From Flaveria trinervia (taxonomy: Eukaryota > Streptophyta > Magnoliopsida > Asterales > Asteraceae), in the NCBI GenBank assembly GCA_025506515.1, contig CM046453.1:34297851-34361850 (forward strand): DNA of 64,000 bases, read 5' to 3'. Below the pieces are notes generated by a model. The model was not told the DNA's origin and made no database searches. It saw nothing but the letters and a program-made list of their open reading frames with translations. Positions 1 through 10,763 of the stretch are shown piece by piece; position 1 is the first letter of the stretch, and the number at the start of each line of letters is the position of its first letter. A program made the position numbers and the translations under genes.

Positions 1-1682
1 GGTATGCTAGAGGTTAAGTTCACCGCATCTATAAGTTCTTGTGGACCTGGCTGAGCACACCTGGCAGGCCTTTCAGCTAACTTGTCCTAGAGATCGATGA
101 TCTCAAGTTGGTATTAAGTACCTACCTTTGTAAGGTAGCCACCTAAACCAGGTGACCAACCTTAAAGACGAAGTAGGTGCAGGTTTGTGTTAATGTTTGC
201 ACCCTTTATTACAGACTCCTCTCATATTCATTATAAGAGTCATGAGGGACGAGAGAACATAACCAAAGTCATCTCCCTCACCATTAAATATTGGTTCTTG
301 GGCTCTAGATTTCCCCTGCTTCATGATAGCTTAATCATAAGTGTCAATGGGCTAGGTTGCCATGGTTGAGGTCTTAAAATGCGTAATAACTTTCTAAAGT
401 GAGGGTCTCTTGGCATATGGAACTCTTGACTAGGTTCAGAGAGGCCCACCTCAATTGTGGGTGGATGATGTGGGATAGATATGGGTGTATCAGGAGCACT
501 CATCTCTCCTTGAGCAAGGGAGGAGATGAGAGACTAATGGTACTCAATGAATCCTATAGCCTAATCATCATAGATTTAGAGGCATGGAATGGTAGTTTAA
601 GTCCAAAGGTTAGGGATGGTAAATGCCCCTTTTAAGTTTGTTCATTTGAGTTTTGAGACTTAGAGTTAAGGCTTGTAGCTTGGGTAATAAACTCATTAGG
701 CTGAACATAAGGAACCTTAGCATTGATTATTGAAAGGATGGGAGTGGTTTGCTACTCAAGGGAAGTAGGAGCTTCGGGTTCCACTTCCTCCTGCATGGGT
801 GAGTATATGGGGCCTGCTCAATCTAAATAGGCTGGGCAGGGGTCCGTTTGGATTTTCTATGGTAGGTAATGGTTATTTGTGGTTGCGTGGGTGGTGAAGA
901 TAAGGTATGTATGGGTTCAACATCGGCTAGTGCTGCCAAGTTGTCACCTTGATCAGGGAGCTCTAACATTTTTAGGGCAAGGGCTATTTCTACCCCGAAA
1001 AAACCAATATAGGTTTTCCTCATTATCTTGATGATGTCGGACTTCATCTGTCCCAATTTAAGAGTGTTACCTGTTCCACACAACTGTTAGCCAAGTTCAC
1101 AATCGAGAATGTGTTGGACATATCTAGGGAACATGTAATACTCTAACGAATCTATGTTGGCAAATAAGTTTGTGTATACACACTGAGATTACTTGAACTT
1201 GATCCCTTTGACCATCCTATGGACTATACAGGATAAGTCATCTAGAATTTGATCCCATCATCCATGTTGGTTAACAACAAATGGATTATAACATGAAGGA
1301 GGTATTCCCTTTCATAACCCATCAAATGGAATGATTTGTTGACAATTTTTTTAGGGAAGGAAATTTCGTCTTCTTCATCATCTAACCTCAGATGATTTTG
1401 ATGGTGACTGGTGTGATGAAAACAATCTTTCCATGCACCAATGAAGACAATGCCTTCTCACCGACCAAGACAACCTCTTGGCAGGTCCTCTAAATTCCAA
1501 CAATTGATCTTTATAGGGTGGATGGTTATCGTGAGTGCGGTGAGGTAGGATAAGCATGCAAGATAGTTGCAAATCCTTGAGAAACCATGGTCTTTTTCAA
1601 ATAACAACAGAGCAATTTGGTTATGTTGCCTGTGTAGGTGCATGGAAAAGTTTGGCTAGTTTTGGGGTTCAGGGTCAGCCAT
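1..1682 (-). pseudogene. ORF3 of element D, 3' part outside window
   Basis: This is a decayed extra ORF downstream of pol. The start I choose is the ATG ending at 1682, giving MADPEPQN and then a stop. After that comes a readable stretch with the residues HNQIALL, which resembles the HN-x-(I/V)-A-x-L start seen in element A and in known asterid copia elements. A further open stretch lies at 823-1083 (IIKIMRKTYIGFFGVEIALAL). Several stops and frame changes break it. No catalytic motif, signal peptide or membrane segment is visible. By position it matches ORF3 of A, B and C. The function of this protein type is not known to me. The call rests on position and on the short N-terminal similarity. 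Confidence 0.5.
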
Positions 1683-1798
1683 TTTCAAAAGCTTTAGCAA
1701 GAAGGAAATAAAGAAAAACAAGGGTTTGTGGGTGATTTAGGGCTATAAGTTTTGTAGATGAAGAGGAAGAAGTGATAGGGAGACCTATTTGAAAGGTA

Positions 1799-1805
1799 CT
1801 TATAT
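1799..1805 (-). promoter_or_regulatory. TATA-like box upstream of D ORF3
   Basis: On the minus strand this reads ATATAAG within GCATATAAGTACC, about 117 bases before the ORF3 start at 1682. The upstream tandem copy has the matching ATATAAA at 2484-2490. Function is inferred from position only. Confidence 0.3.
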
Positions 1806-1849
1806 GCTTGGATTTAAGACAAAGTTATTGCAAAAGACAATTTTGAAAT

Positions 1850-3000
1850 CCGGATTTTGATCTCACCTCTGAAAAAGTGTCCAAAAAGGTCGTTACGTTG
1901 GAACTAGAAATCTTCCACAAATAATTTGTTTTCGGATTTTTGTAGAAAACTTTCGAAGCCAATTTGATTTCGGAATATATTCCTTAGTTTGACAAGAATT
2001 ACTTTGGAATAAAAATACTTAGATTAAGTTTACTTCCAAGACAAAGTTGGTTTTGATAGATATTAAACTTCATAAGTTTTATTCAAAGGATGAATAAAGC
2101 TTTCAAGACATAATTGTTTTCAGAAGAAAATTATCCTTCAAAACATATAGTACATAAAAGCATATTTAAGCTTCAAAGATATATTAGAATTTCTTCCGAA
2201 GTTACATTTATTAGTGAGTATTGATTAGTTTTGAAGACATAATTTTATTCCGAAGTCAATTATGAAGATATATCAGAATTTCTCAGAGTTTTATAGAGCA
2301 ACCTGATTGTGTTTCCTGTGTAACTGCATGGAGAAATCTGAGTCATTTCTTCTGTTAAAGTTGGCCATTATGAGAAAGCTTAAAGGTGAAGGAACGATAA
2401 ACGAAGGTGGTTTCAGAGAGAATTTTCGAGAATTTAGGTTTGGAGGAAAGATGAAGATGATAGAAAGAGGGGGAGCCATTATGTTTATATGTGAAAAGGA
2501 TGTAAGACAAAATTAATAAAAGAGGACAAACTTTGAAATCCAGCTGTCGGTCCCACCTCTGGATAAGTAGTTTGCTGTTTGCTCAAAAAGTAGTTTTCTT
2601 GGAAATCAAAAAGCTTCCGAAGGTAAATTGTCTTCGGAAGTTTTAATGAAAAAGCTTCTGAAGCCAAAATGACTTCGGAAGAATTTCAAAGAGATTTGAA
2701 AAATTTTGCTTTAGAAAAAAAATTAAGACTTGGACATTTTATTCCGCAGAACAAAGCTTCCAAGAGTTAATTTTCTTCGGAAGGAAATTGTCCTTGAAAA
2801 TATATAAGTGCCTAGAGAGAGTTTAAGCTTCCGAAGATATTTCAGAAATTTCTTCCAAAGGAAAATAGACTTAGGTAGTTATTTGTTTTAAGGCATAAGT
2901 TACTTCCGAACATAAAAACATATCTTTCGAAGGATCAAGATTTTTCAAAATTCTAAGGAAAGTCTTCAGAAGGTTTTCATCCAAAGAAAACAAGAGCTTA
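1850..3000. repeat. CTTCGGAAG/CTTCCGAAG word array in D spacer
   Basis: The spacer between RNase H and ORF3 has many copies of a near-palindrome with arms CTTC and GAAG around one central base, plus one-base variants such as CTTCTGAAG and CTTCCAAAG. Clear examples lie between 2608 and 2690. The same word recurs in the D LTR (36230-36395) and the F LTR (40780-41040). No coding is visible here apart from the duplicated ORF3 start. Confidence 0.7.
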
Positions 3001-3098
3001 TGAAGGTGATAAACTAGACAACTTAGGACACACAGATTTAGAAAATAATATGAATTAGTTTTAAGGAAAACCTACTCAAAGTTAATCATCCCAATAAC

Positions 3099-4094
3099 TT
3101 ATATAAGATACTTAAATCTCTGTTCATCAAAGGCTTTTGTAAACAGATTAGCATATTGTTCATTTGTGTTAACTTTGACTAGTTTAATTAATCCCTTTTC
3201 AAAGTTATCTCTAATTAAATGATACTTGATATTAATGTGTTTTGTCCTTGAGTGCTGCACAGGATTCTCTGTGATAGAGATAGCATTGTTGTTGTCTATG
3301 TGAATGGGAGTCTCCTTGAAATTTAATCCATAGTCAAGCATTTGATTCTGAATTCAAAGCACTTGTGCACAGCAACTTGCAGCAACAATGTATTCAGCTT
3401 CAACAGTTGATGCAAAGACACAGGATTGCTTCTTGCATTGCCATGAGACAACCCTTACACCAAGAAACTGATATCCCCCAGATGTAGACTTTGCAGTCAT
3501 GTTACAACCACCATAATCACTATTTGTATAAACATACAGATTGAAGTCAGAATTCTTAGGATACCAAAGACCAAGTGCTAAGGAACCTTTGAGGTATCTT
3601 AGAATCCTCTTGACAGTGATGAGGCGAGACATCTTGGTTTGCTTGTTATCTTGCACAAATACATGTGGCAAACATGATATTAGGCATGCTAGCTGTAAGA
3701 TACATAAGAGACCCAATGATAGCCTTGTAAAGGTGTTCATACACACACTTCCCCTCAAGATCAGGTCCAAGGGAGTGGTTTCTTGCTATGGGTGTCTTAG
3801 CAATGTTACAATCAGTCATGTTGAATCTTTTGAGTATGTCCTAAACATACTTTGACTGTCTTATAAAGATTCCATCTTCAACTTTCTTCACTTGAATTCC
3901 CGAAAGAAATTGAGTTCCCCCATGGCACTTATTTCAAATTTATCCTTTATCAGCATCTCAAAGTCTTTGTATAGCCTTGGATTAGTTGAACCAAAGATGA
4001 TGTCATCCACATACACTTGAACTAGCATTAAGTCATTTCCATGTCCTTTGATGAAGAGAGAATATTACCTCTTCTGTATCCAGGCTTGTAGAGG
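3099..4094 (-). pseudogene. Element D reverse transcriptase C-terminal half and RNase H
   Basis: This is the C-terminal part of a copia pol. The polymerase signature YVDD is encoded at 4002-4013, followed by the connection and RNase H. Visible RNase H blocks are TVEAEYIVAASC (within 3354-3770) and the terminal NPVQHSRTKHINIKYHLIRD block ending in FTKAFDEQRFKYLI with a stop at 3099. RNase H would degrade the RNA strand during reverse transcription. Frameshifts near 3350 and several stops break the frame. The upstream half of the enzyme lies at 18096-18640, beyond element A, whose insertion explains the abrupt end at 4094. Confidence 0.85.
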
Positions 4095-4832
4095 TGTTAG
4101 GACCTGGTATTTGAATGAAATACCTAGTGATTAGCGTGTAAACCAGATTAAATAGTGCGGAATCCTATTTGATTGGCTATCCAATCAGTGAGAACACACG
4201 AAGAATCAATCAAGAATTGAATCTAACGTTAGAAGTCGATTGGGAATTGATCTAATGTGTTCTATGAACTTGGAGAACGAATTGTGAGGCTTCTGGACGG
4301 CTAGGGTACGTCCGGAATCGTAATTAATCAAATCTCACTCTCTTTCATGAATTGGGTTGTATTTATAGGTTAGTATTGTTCATTCGTGCGACTGAACCAT
4401 TTGTATGGTTCAGTCGTGCGATTGAACCATGCGGTTGATTCATCCGCACGATTGAGTGTTCAGTCGTGCGGCTGAGTCCATCTTATGTGACAATCATACG
4501 ACTGATCCAGTCTCCTGGTTCAGTCGTGCGACTGAGTCATTCGTATGAAGTTATTCATGCGTATGTTCCCTTCGCATGGGCCACTCGTATGAGAACTTCA
4601 TTCTGTTAAGTTTGAATGTATTAATTAATTAATATAACATTATGTGTAACATTTCAAACAACCACAAACCTAATTAACCAATTCAACGTCGACTCATTTA
4701 ATGAAATATTAAACATTATAGATATCAAACAAACAATATCATTTCATTAATCATTCCAAGAATTACCTCAGAATCAGACAAACAAGATCTATTACATTCA
4801 TATCATGATCTAGGGACATACATGTATCAACA
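4095..4832 (-). repeat. 3' LTR of element A
   Basis: Begins TGTTAGGACC and ends TGTATCAACA, with TGTT/AACA inverted ends. It matches 17360-18095 along its whole length. Read on the minus strand, U3 starts at 4832, contains the CAGTCGTGCGACTGA array, and reaches a TATA box at 4361-4367. Confidence 0.95.
4361..4590 (-). promoter_or_regulatory. U3 word array and TATA box, A 3' LTR
   Basis: TATAAAT on the minus strand lies at 4361-4367. Starting about 16 bases upstream of it (4383-4590) is a run of CAGTCGTGCGACTGA words and variants, with a full copy at 4521-4535. The arms CAGTCG/CGACTG pair around TG. Promoter function is inferred from the TATA box and LTR context. Confidence 0.6.
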
Positions 4833-4846
4833 AACTCCCCCTGGAC
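4833..4846 (-). other. Polypurine tract of element A
   Basis: AACTCCCCCTGGAC on the plus strand is a purine run (TCCAGGGGGAGTT) on the element strand, directly next to the LTR. This is the usual primer for plus-strand DNA synthesis. Confidence 0.85.
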
Positions 4847-4856
4847 CTAGATCTCT

Positions 4857-7800
4857 CTAATCTCTTGTTTTCTGTATAACCTCTTGTATTTCTTGTACTT
4901 CTCCTCTTTGTGACTCCCGTGTGAATCTCAAATGCGAAGCAGAGTGTATAACGTTCTGGAACTGGAGGGCTTGTACAATATCTTGCGTATCATAGAATAG
5001 TGGCCACTTGTATAGCGTATAGACATCATTTTCTGACAAGTTTGTAAGCCACATCGGGTCGAATACCCTGATCGTATCCATTGACCCTCTTTGCTTAGGA
5101 CTATGACCGCTTCAGCTGTTCTCCAATCGTAGTACCACCACTTAAAGTGTGGAGTGAAATCCTGTGGCATTTCCCTGAGTGGGATTCTTGAGATTGTGTG
5201 CGGAGGATTCCACTTCAACACTATCTTGGGCTTGCCATTAATGGCATCAACCTCAGACCTCTGATATACCTAGTAGGCTGTTGGGGTCTGAAGTTAAACC
5301 ATCTGGTGTGGTACTCTTTCTTTAGGGCAGCCTCAACCAACCTGACATCTTCCTCGGGTCAGCAGAAGCTTTAGTTTGGCCAGCTGGTTGAGCTCAAAAC
5401 CTGGTAGAGTCTTCGATCATGTGGAATCTGAAGTACTCTATGCCCTGTTCTCTCTTAACTGCATAAACATTAAGATTCTCAAATACGCCCATGCTATGAT
5501 ACTTCCTGACACCTTGTGATGTTTCTTGACTCTATAGAGTTGGGTGTAGGAATCTTCTTTGGTGCAGTACGTTGGGCTCTAACTTCTTCAAACATGCAGC
5601 CCACTAGCCTTTCGAATGTTGACATCATCATTGAGGCTTGGGCTGTTCCTACTGCTTTCTCTATTTCTTGCTCCATCTTGTTCAACACCTCAAAAGTATT
5701 AGTGACAAGGGATTCACCCAGATTGGGGACCACATTACCCTCATTGTCAGCATACTGAGGGTAATCCTCGGCAGTGACATCTTCGATCTCGACTTCATCA
5801 ACATCGTTGAGCTCTTCGTCACTAGTCGAATCGCATGTAGGAGCATCTTTCACTATCTCATCTGGATTTAGCTTGAAAAGCTCTGCCAGTTGCTCGTTTG
5901 ATAGGTCATGAATAATTTCCCCTTTTTCAAGGGTATAGTTCACTGACCTCCCGACAATCCCTTGCAGATCAAGAATCATTGTTAGCTGAGTCTTGACCTA
6001 CTGAAGGGGAGCAACATCAAAGTCATCTCTTTGGTAATTTGGATCTGTTTGATTTAAACATTCAACACATAAGTCATTAGTAATTAATCAAACAGAAATG
6101 CATTCACTTAATATAAACATTCAATACATCGTTTCAATACAGGATTCAAATACAAAAGTTATAAATACATAAACATCTAGTCTTTACTTTTATCCTGTAT
6201 CATAGTCTCATCACTTGGAGGAGTAGAAGTAGAAGCTGATTGATCTTGTCTGTTGTTTGACCTTTTCTCTTGACCTGTAGCAGAGGCCGATGCAGCTGCA
6301 TCCCCTCCTTCTGCTTCATCATCACTCTTCTCCTCAGTCCTATCTTCTTGGTTTCTTCATTCTCCTCAGTATCACTCTCAACATCCTCATCATCATCTTC
6401 ATCATCATCATCTCTGTCCCTTCCTTGATCAATGGCTCCTCCTTAGATCCTTTCAGTTTTAACAGGATAGTCTTCTTTGCCTTCTCCAACTCCTATTTTC
6501 TTGCTTGATGTGACACTATGTGCTGGAGTTAGGCTATCTCGGTGCTCTGAGCAGCCATCTGTGGGCTGCTCCTCTATAACTCGAGCCTGCTCTGCAATTT
6601 GGTGAAATGCGCAGCAGTCAGGTCAGTAAGCTGGCGGATCTGGGCTGCCTTTTCCTCATCTGCAGCCAGTAAGCGCATCACCATTCTGTTAAGCGCAGAT
6701 AGCTGTTCCTCTACCCCAATTGGAGGTAGAGGTGATCCATAAGTATGTGAGGGATGGGCTGAGGGTATTGCTTGGTGTGAAGTGGTGGTGGTGGTGGCTG
6801 TAGTAAAGATAGGTCTGTGAAATGATGGAGGTGATGTAGGAGTAAAGGATATGGTGGTGGATGGAATTTGTGCTGTTGTGGGAGGTATGGTGGTGACTGT
6901 GGTAGCTGTGGTGGATGTGGTGCTGTGGTGGATGTGGTGGTTGTGGTAGCTGTGGTGGATGTGGTGGCTGTGGTGGATGTGGTGGCTGTGGTAGCTGTGG
7001 TGGTGTGTGTGGTGAGGAAGGTCACCCGACGCTTCTTCTTCTTCTGACCATGGGGTTAGCCATCCTCTTCCTCCTCATCCCCGTTGAGGTGGAAGCTCCC
7101 CCTACAACCCTGCCTGCTGACCCCGGTGCATAGCTTGGGTCAGTATCAATCTCTCCGGAGTCTCTCGGGTGTTCACCAACCACCCTTAGCCCATGTTCTG
7201 TGGGAACAACTTTGCTTCCCGTAGTTCGCGTTAGGGGCTCCTCATCCGACTCATCCTCCTCCTCGCACCATGAACAAATCCTGATGAAATCCAGCTGACT
7301 CGGCTACTTCTCCTGGAGGAACAACATCAGACACAGTGTCTCTAGGTGGAATAGGCATACCGTCTCCAGCATCCCCACTGTCATCATCATATGAGTCATG
7401 AGTGGGTAGAGCAATCTGCTCCACATCAGAGTCTATCATCGTGGCGCCACTTTCTCTTTGCTGGCACCACGTAGTCATCCCGGGCAAGATGCCCAAACAA
7501 CCTCTGACAGGAGGTTTCACTTGCTTCCCCCTGTACACTTTCATCCTCCCCAGGGTAGTATCATCCATCACCTCGAGGACTACCGCATCCTCCTTCTCCT
7601 TCGGCAGGGAGGGAAGCTTCTGATAACCTCGGGTACATACAGAAGCCTTCCTTCCCTTTCCCCTCGATGTTCTCCACCAGATAGGTGAAGATCATCTTGG
7701 AGAAGCTGAACGGGTGGTTCAGCACCAACGCAACATACGCGTCTGCATCTGGTCAGATAGCTCATCAAAACCTCCCTTTCTGGAAGCTATGCACTTAAGC

Positions 7801-8223
7801 AGCACATGCGCAAGATATTTAAACTGGGGACAGAGGTTACTCTTATTGAGTACCCAGCATTGATGTCCCTAGAGTACTTGGCTAAGAAAGCATCCTCTGA
7901 CTGTGAGGGGGTGTAATCGAGTCGGACAATCAGTGTCATCCCCCACTGTAATACGATTCTCAGATCCTCCTCTGAGATAGTAATAGCCTCTCCAAAGATG
8001 GTACTTCTGATGCAATGAGGCTTAGACGATCTATCAACTGTAGCGCCTTCCCAGAAGGCTTGCTGAATGGATCGATAAGGAGTACAAGGAGTAGATATGG
8101 CATGTGCAATCCTCGATCTCAGTAGAATGTGATGATGCCAGAGAAATCGGCAGCGTTTCTGGATGTCAAGTCCAGATGAGCACATATATTGTGCTTCGTG
8201 CTCATAATCCATCGACTCGCCAT
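4857..8223 (-). pseudogene. ORF3 of element A, extra gene after pol
   Basis: The start chosen is the ATG ending at 8223, giving MASRWIMSTKHNICAHL, whose HNICAHL matches the start of ORF3-type proteins in asterid copia elements. Further conserved blocks are SEEDLRIVLQWG (near 7930) and HPFSFSKMIF followed by a CMYPRL block (7630-7720), which correspond to the LNLSEIIF block in B and C. The middle is rich in Thr, Ala and Pro, with a minisatellite at 6780-7015. An acidic region (5494-5979) with DSTSDEELNDVDEVEIED is followed by a C-terminal end at a stop at 4857. Stops and frameshifts break it. The N-terminal domain is known in plants only as a retroelement-associated protein of unknown role. 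I see no signal peptide or membrane helix, so an envelope role is not supported. Confidence 0.7.
6780..7015. repeat. GTGGTGGATGTGGTGGCTGT-type minisatellite
   Basis: A G/T-rich tandem repeat of 9-18 base units (GTGGTGGAT, GTGGTGGCT, GTGGTAGCT) lies within ORF3 of A. On the element strand it encodes a low-complexity Thr/Ala/Ser run in one frame and His/Pro/Gln in others. It probably expanded by replication slippage and marks the flexible linker of the protein. Confidence 0.8.
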
Positions 8224-8289
8224 CTGTTACACAAAGATAGTAAACATTAGTACCATTGGCTAAGAAAAGTCATGAAACACTTAAACTGA

Positions 8290-9180
8290 AGAAAATCTTT
8301 CTGTCATGCGATTGAGATTGTGCGACTGAGTTCAGTCGTACGATTGAACAGTGCGATGGGGTTCAGTCGTGCGACTGATCCCATGCGTACCACTGAGTGT
8401 GCGACTGGGCTCATACGTATGTAACCTCATGCGGTTACACCAGTCGTGCGACTGAACTTCATACGCATGGTTCAGTCGTGCATTCGCACCCTTCAGTCGT
8501 GCGACTGAAGTTCATCAATCTGTCCATTCGCATGATGTACTGACTGTTCATTCAAATTCACTTTTTCACCATTTTTGAGTTTTAGACATCGTTATCTGGT
8601 TCATTTGACTCGCAATACATTCTTATACCACCTAACATCGTTACTTTCGTTTGTTTGAGTCATTTAGTTAGGTTATTTAGTCACTTAAGCCTCGGTTCTT
8701 TTGCGAGTCCGAATGTACCGATTTTTCATCAAATTTAAAGTTATGGGAGTGCTTCTTTACCGTAAATTACTTGTAGAGTCGATGTAGATGGTCAGTAATA
8801 AAGAAACGGGGGTTTACAGATCAAATGAAATTTTGCAGAGTTGTGTTAAGTCGTGCGATTCAGGGTTTTTGAAGGTGGTGAGTCTCTGCGACCGATATAC
8901 TAACCCTAGATTCAATCGTGCGACTGAGCTCATACGCACCTTTCAGTCGTGCGAGTGGGACTCAGTCGTGCGATTGGTTCAGTCGTCCTTCTTCAGTCGT
9001 CCGACTGGATCTCAGTCGTGCGACTGACTCACTCATCCGCCTTAAGCATCCGACTGGGCCAATCGTATGGGCCATTCGTTTGGATGGTCCTATTCATGGT
9101 CCATTCGTGAATGGCTTCCATTCGTATGATTGGTCCATACATATGGTCCATTCGTGCGAATAGGTCATACTTATTAAATT
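8290..9180. promoter_or_regulatory. CAGTCGTGCGACTGA array upstream of A ORF3
   Basis: Exact 15-base copies of CAGTCGTGCGACTGA lie at 8364-8378, 8441-8455, 8494-8508 and 9013-9027, with many variants in two clusters (8305-8530 and 8845-9170). The same word fills the U3 region of the A LTRs and the 5' leader (16905-17140). The array begins about 80 bases before the ORF3 start. No TATA box is visible between. It could be an internal enhancer or a source of RNA hairpins; the role is inferred. Confidence 0.55.
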
Positions 9181-10763
9181 TTCTGCCAATTTGAATATTT
9201 AACTTTTAAAATCCCTTTGATTGCAGAAATTAACGTTATGAGCATTTGATCATCTCAGACATGATCGTTTGACTTGAAAACTTTTTGACCTCAGACGTGA
9301 CTGTTTTGAATTTTTAAAACGCATGTGGTCATCTCAGACATGACCCTTTTAGTGAGTTGATCCCCTACTGATTTCCTGATGTAATCCGACAAGCAAACAA
9401 ACTAAAGGACTACTTATTAGAAAATTAAACTAAAGAATCAAAATAAGAATTGTTTTGCTTTTGTGAGAGATAAGTCCTGAGATGGAAATCTACTGGATTT
9501 GTTTCCGGAGTAGACAGCTTCAACTTAGATTGACCACACCTGGACCAAGTCAATTTTGGAATCATATAGGCAAGTCAAATCATTTGGGACTTGTTGTCAA
9601 AATCTTTTGATGCTCTATTCTTGGTTTTCATCCAAAGTTGTTAGCAGCTTTAGGAAATCATACTGGACTATTAGATTACCATATTGATTTGAACTTTCAA
9701 GAATTGCAGCCACAATGATTGTCAATATGTTTGTCCTCTTAAATCCATACACAAACTTTTGACACAGACTGGTGATAGATTTAGGTTTAATTATTTCAAA
9801 CTAACATTTGTGGATCCACATTATATGGTAATCAACATCCTCAGGAGCTTTGAGCGGTCTATGGGGTATTTTACAAGGAGAGACTATTCTTAGAGCTTTG
9901 AAAGAGAAGCCAGTCCTCAGGTCAGTGCCATCGCACAGCAGAGAGGCGGCAAACAAAAATGAATTCTAGAATATCTAGGTTATGCTTATTCAGGTCAGTG
10001 CCATCGCACAGCAGAGAGGCACACAACCTATCTCCTTGTTAGAGCAGCTTAATTCTTTTGCACCAAATGCACCAACAGCATACGTCATTAGTTTGATAGC
10101 ATTTTTCTTTCATTTTTTTCTGTGCTTTGCTCTATTTATGGTCATCCGCACACATTTGTGGCGTTTACATGCTCATTACCCCTTGTTGGAATATTGTTGA
10201 TTATGTTAACCAGTGATAAGATGGAAGCCCACAGTCAGTTGAACAACTTAGTTTGATCTTGAGATCACCAGTCAAGTCTAATCTCTATTATGTTGAATCT
10301 CCCACATATCAATTGTGGTCTAGCAACCTCTAGGTCTACTCTCATTGTGTTACCTTAGGAGTTACCAGTTTTTCTATCATCTTCCCTTCTATATTGCTTA
10401 GACTACACAGACTTATACTTTGAATTTTTCACCTTTTCTAAATTAAAATTTTAAAGTCCTCTTGATGTTCCTGTGTACTATCATATTCCAAAGAATTGAA
10501 TCAGTATCACAGATACGATCTACCTTAAATCAGCTTTCCACTCTTTGTCCCTCGTTTTTTTGTAAATGTTACTTGCTGATTATTCTCCCCTAAAATACTA
10601 AAATCATAAACTGGTTTAATTATTTTAGGATTTTAATAACTAGCAAATAACATGAGTTTAATTTAAACAGACCAAAATAAACAAATAAAATAAGAAAGAA
10701 AATTAACTAACCTACATCAGACTACACATGATCACCATCATGAATAAACATCACTTTTCTTTT
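9181..10763. other. Unidentified non-coding spacer in element A
   Basis: This stretch lies between RNase H and the word array. I recognise no gene. It holds an exact 31-base direct repeat (9917-9947 and 9990-10020, starting TCAGGTCAGTGCCATCGCAC) and a repeated CTCAGACATGAC word (9256, 9333). One plus-strand reading frame at 9982-10200 has a hydrophobic run, but nothing supports it as a gene. The stretch is absent from B and C, whose spacers are about 740 bases, so it may be captured or inserted DNA. Confidence 0.4.

Larger units (their letters stand above)
1609..3040 (-). repeat. Tandem duplication spanning ORF3 start and spacer
   Basis: Two diverged direct copies lie head to tail with a period of about 686 bases (1609-2294 and 2295 to about 3040). 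Both begin with AGAGCAA and contain the start of ORF3 on the minus strand: FSMHLHRQHNQIALL in the first and FSMQLHRKHNQVAL in the second. Both continue into a similar upstream region with a TATA-like box and then CTTCGGAAG words. The second copy's reading frame ends where the repeat joins the first, so it encodes only an N-terminal stub. The right boundary is approximate. Confidence 0.7.

Noticed and set aside
187..635. Plus-strand small frames at the left edge
   Set aside because: They run against ORF3 of D and show no conserved motif.
6915..7133. Plus-strand Gly/Cys-rich small protein
   Set aside because: It is the antisense reading of the GTGGTGGAT minisatellite in ORF3 of A.
4857..8223. 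ORF3 as a retroviral envelope gene
   Set aside because: No signal peptide, cleavage site or membrane helix is visible, and the Pro-rich and coiled-coil layout does not need an envelope role.
8290..9180. Regularly repeated palindromes resembling a CRISPR array
   Set aside because: Spacing and sequence of the words are irregular, there are no equal-length unique spacers, and the setting is a plant retrotransposon.
9982..10200. Plus-strand frame with a hydrophobic, membrane-like run
   Set aside because: It is a 72-codon frame in a spacer, with no family match, and opposite to the element. The hydrophobic run follows from a T-rich tract.
9372..10740. DNA transposon inside the A spacer, from CTGATGTA inverted ends
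   Set aside because: Only 8 bases match, no target duplication is seen, and no transposase remains.
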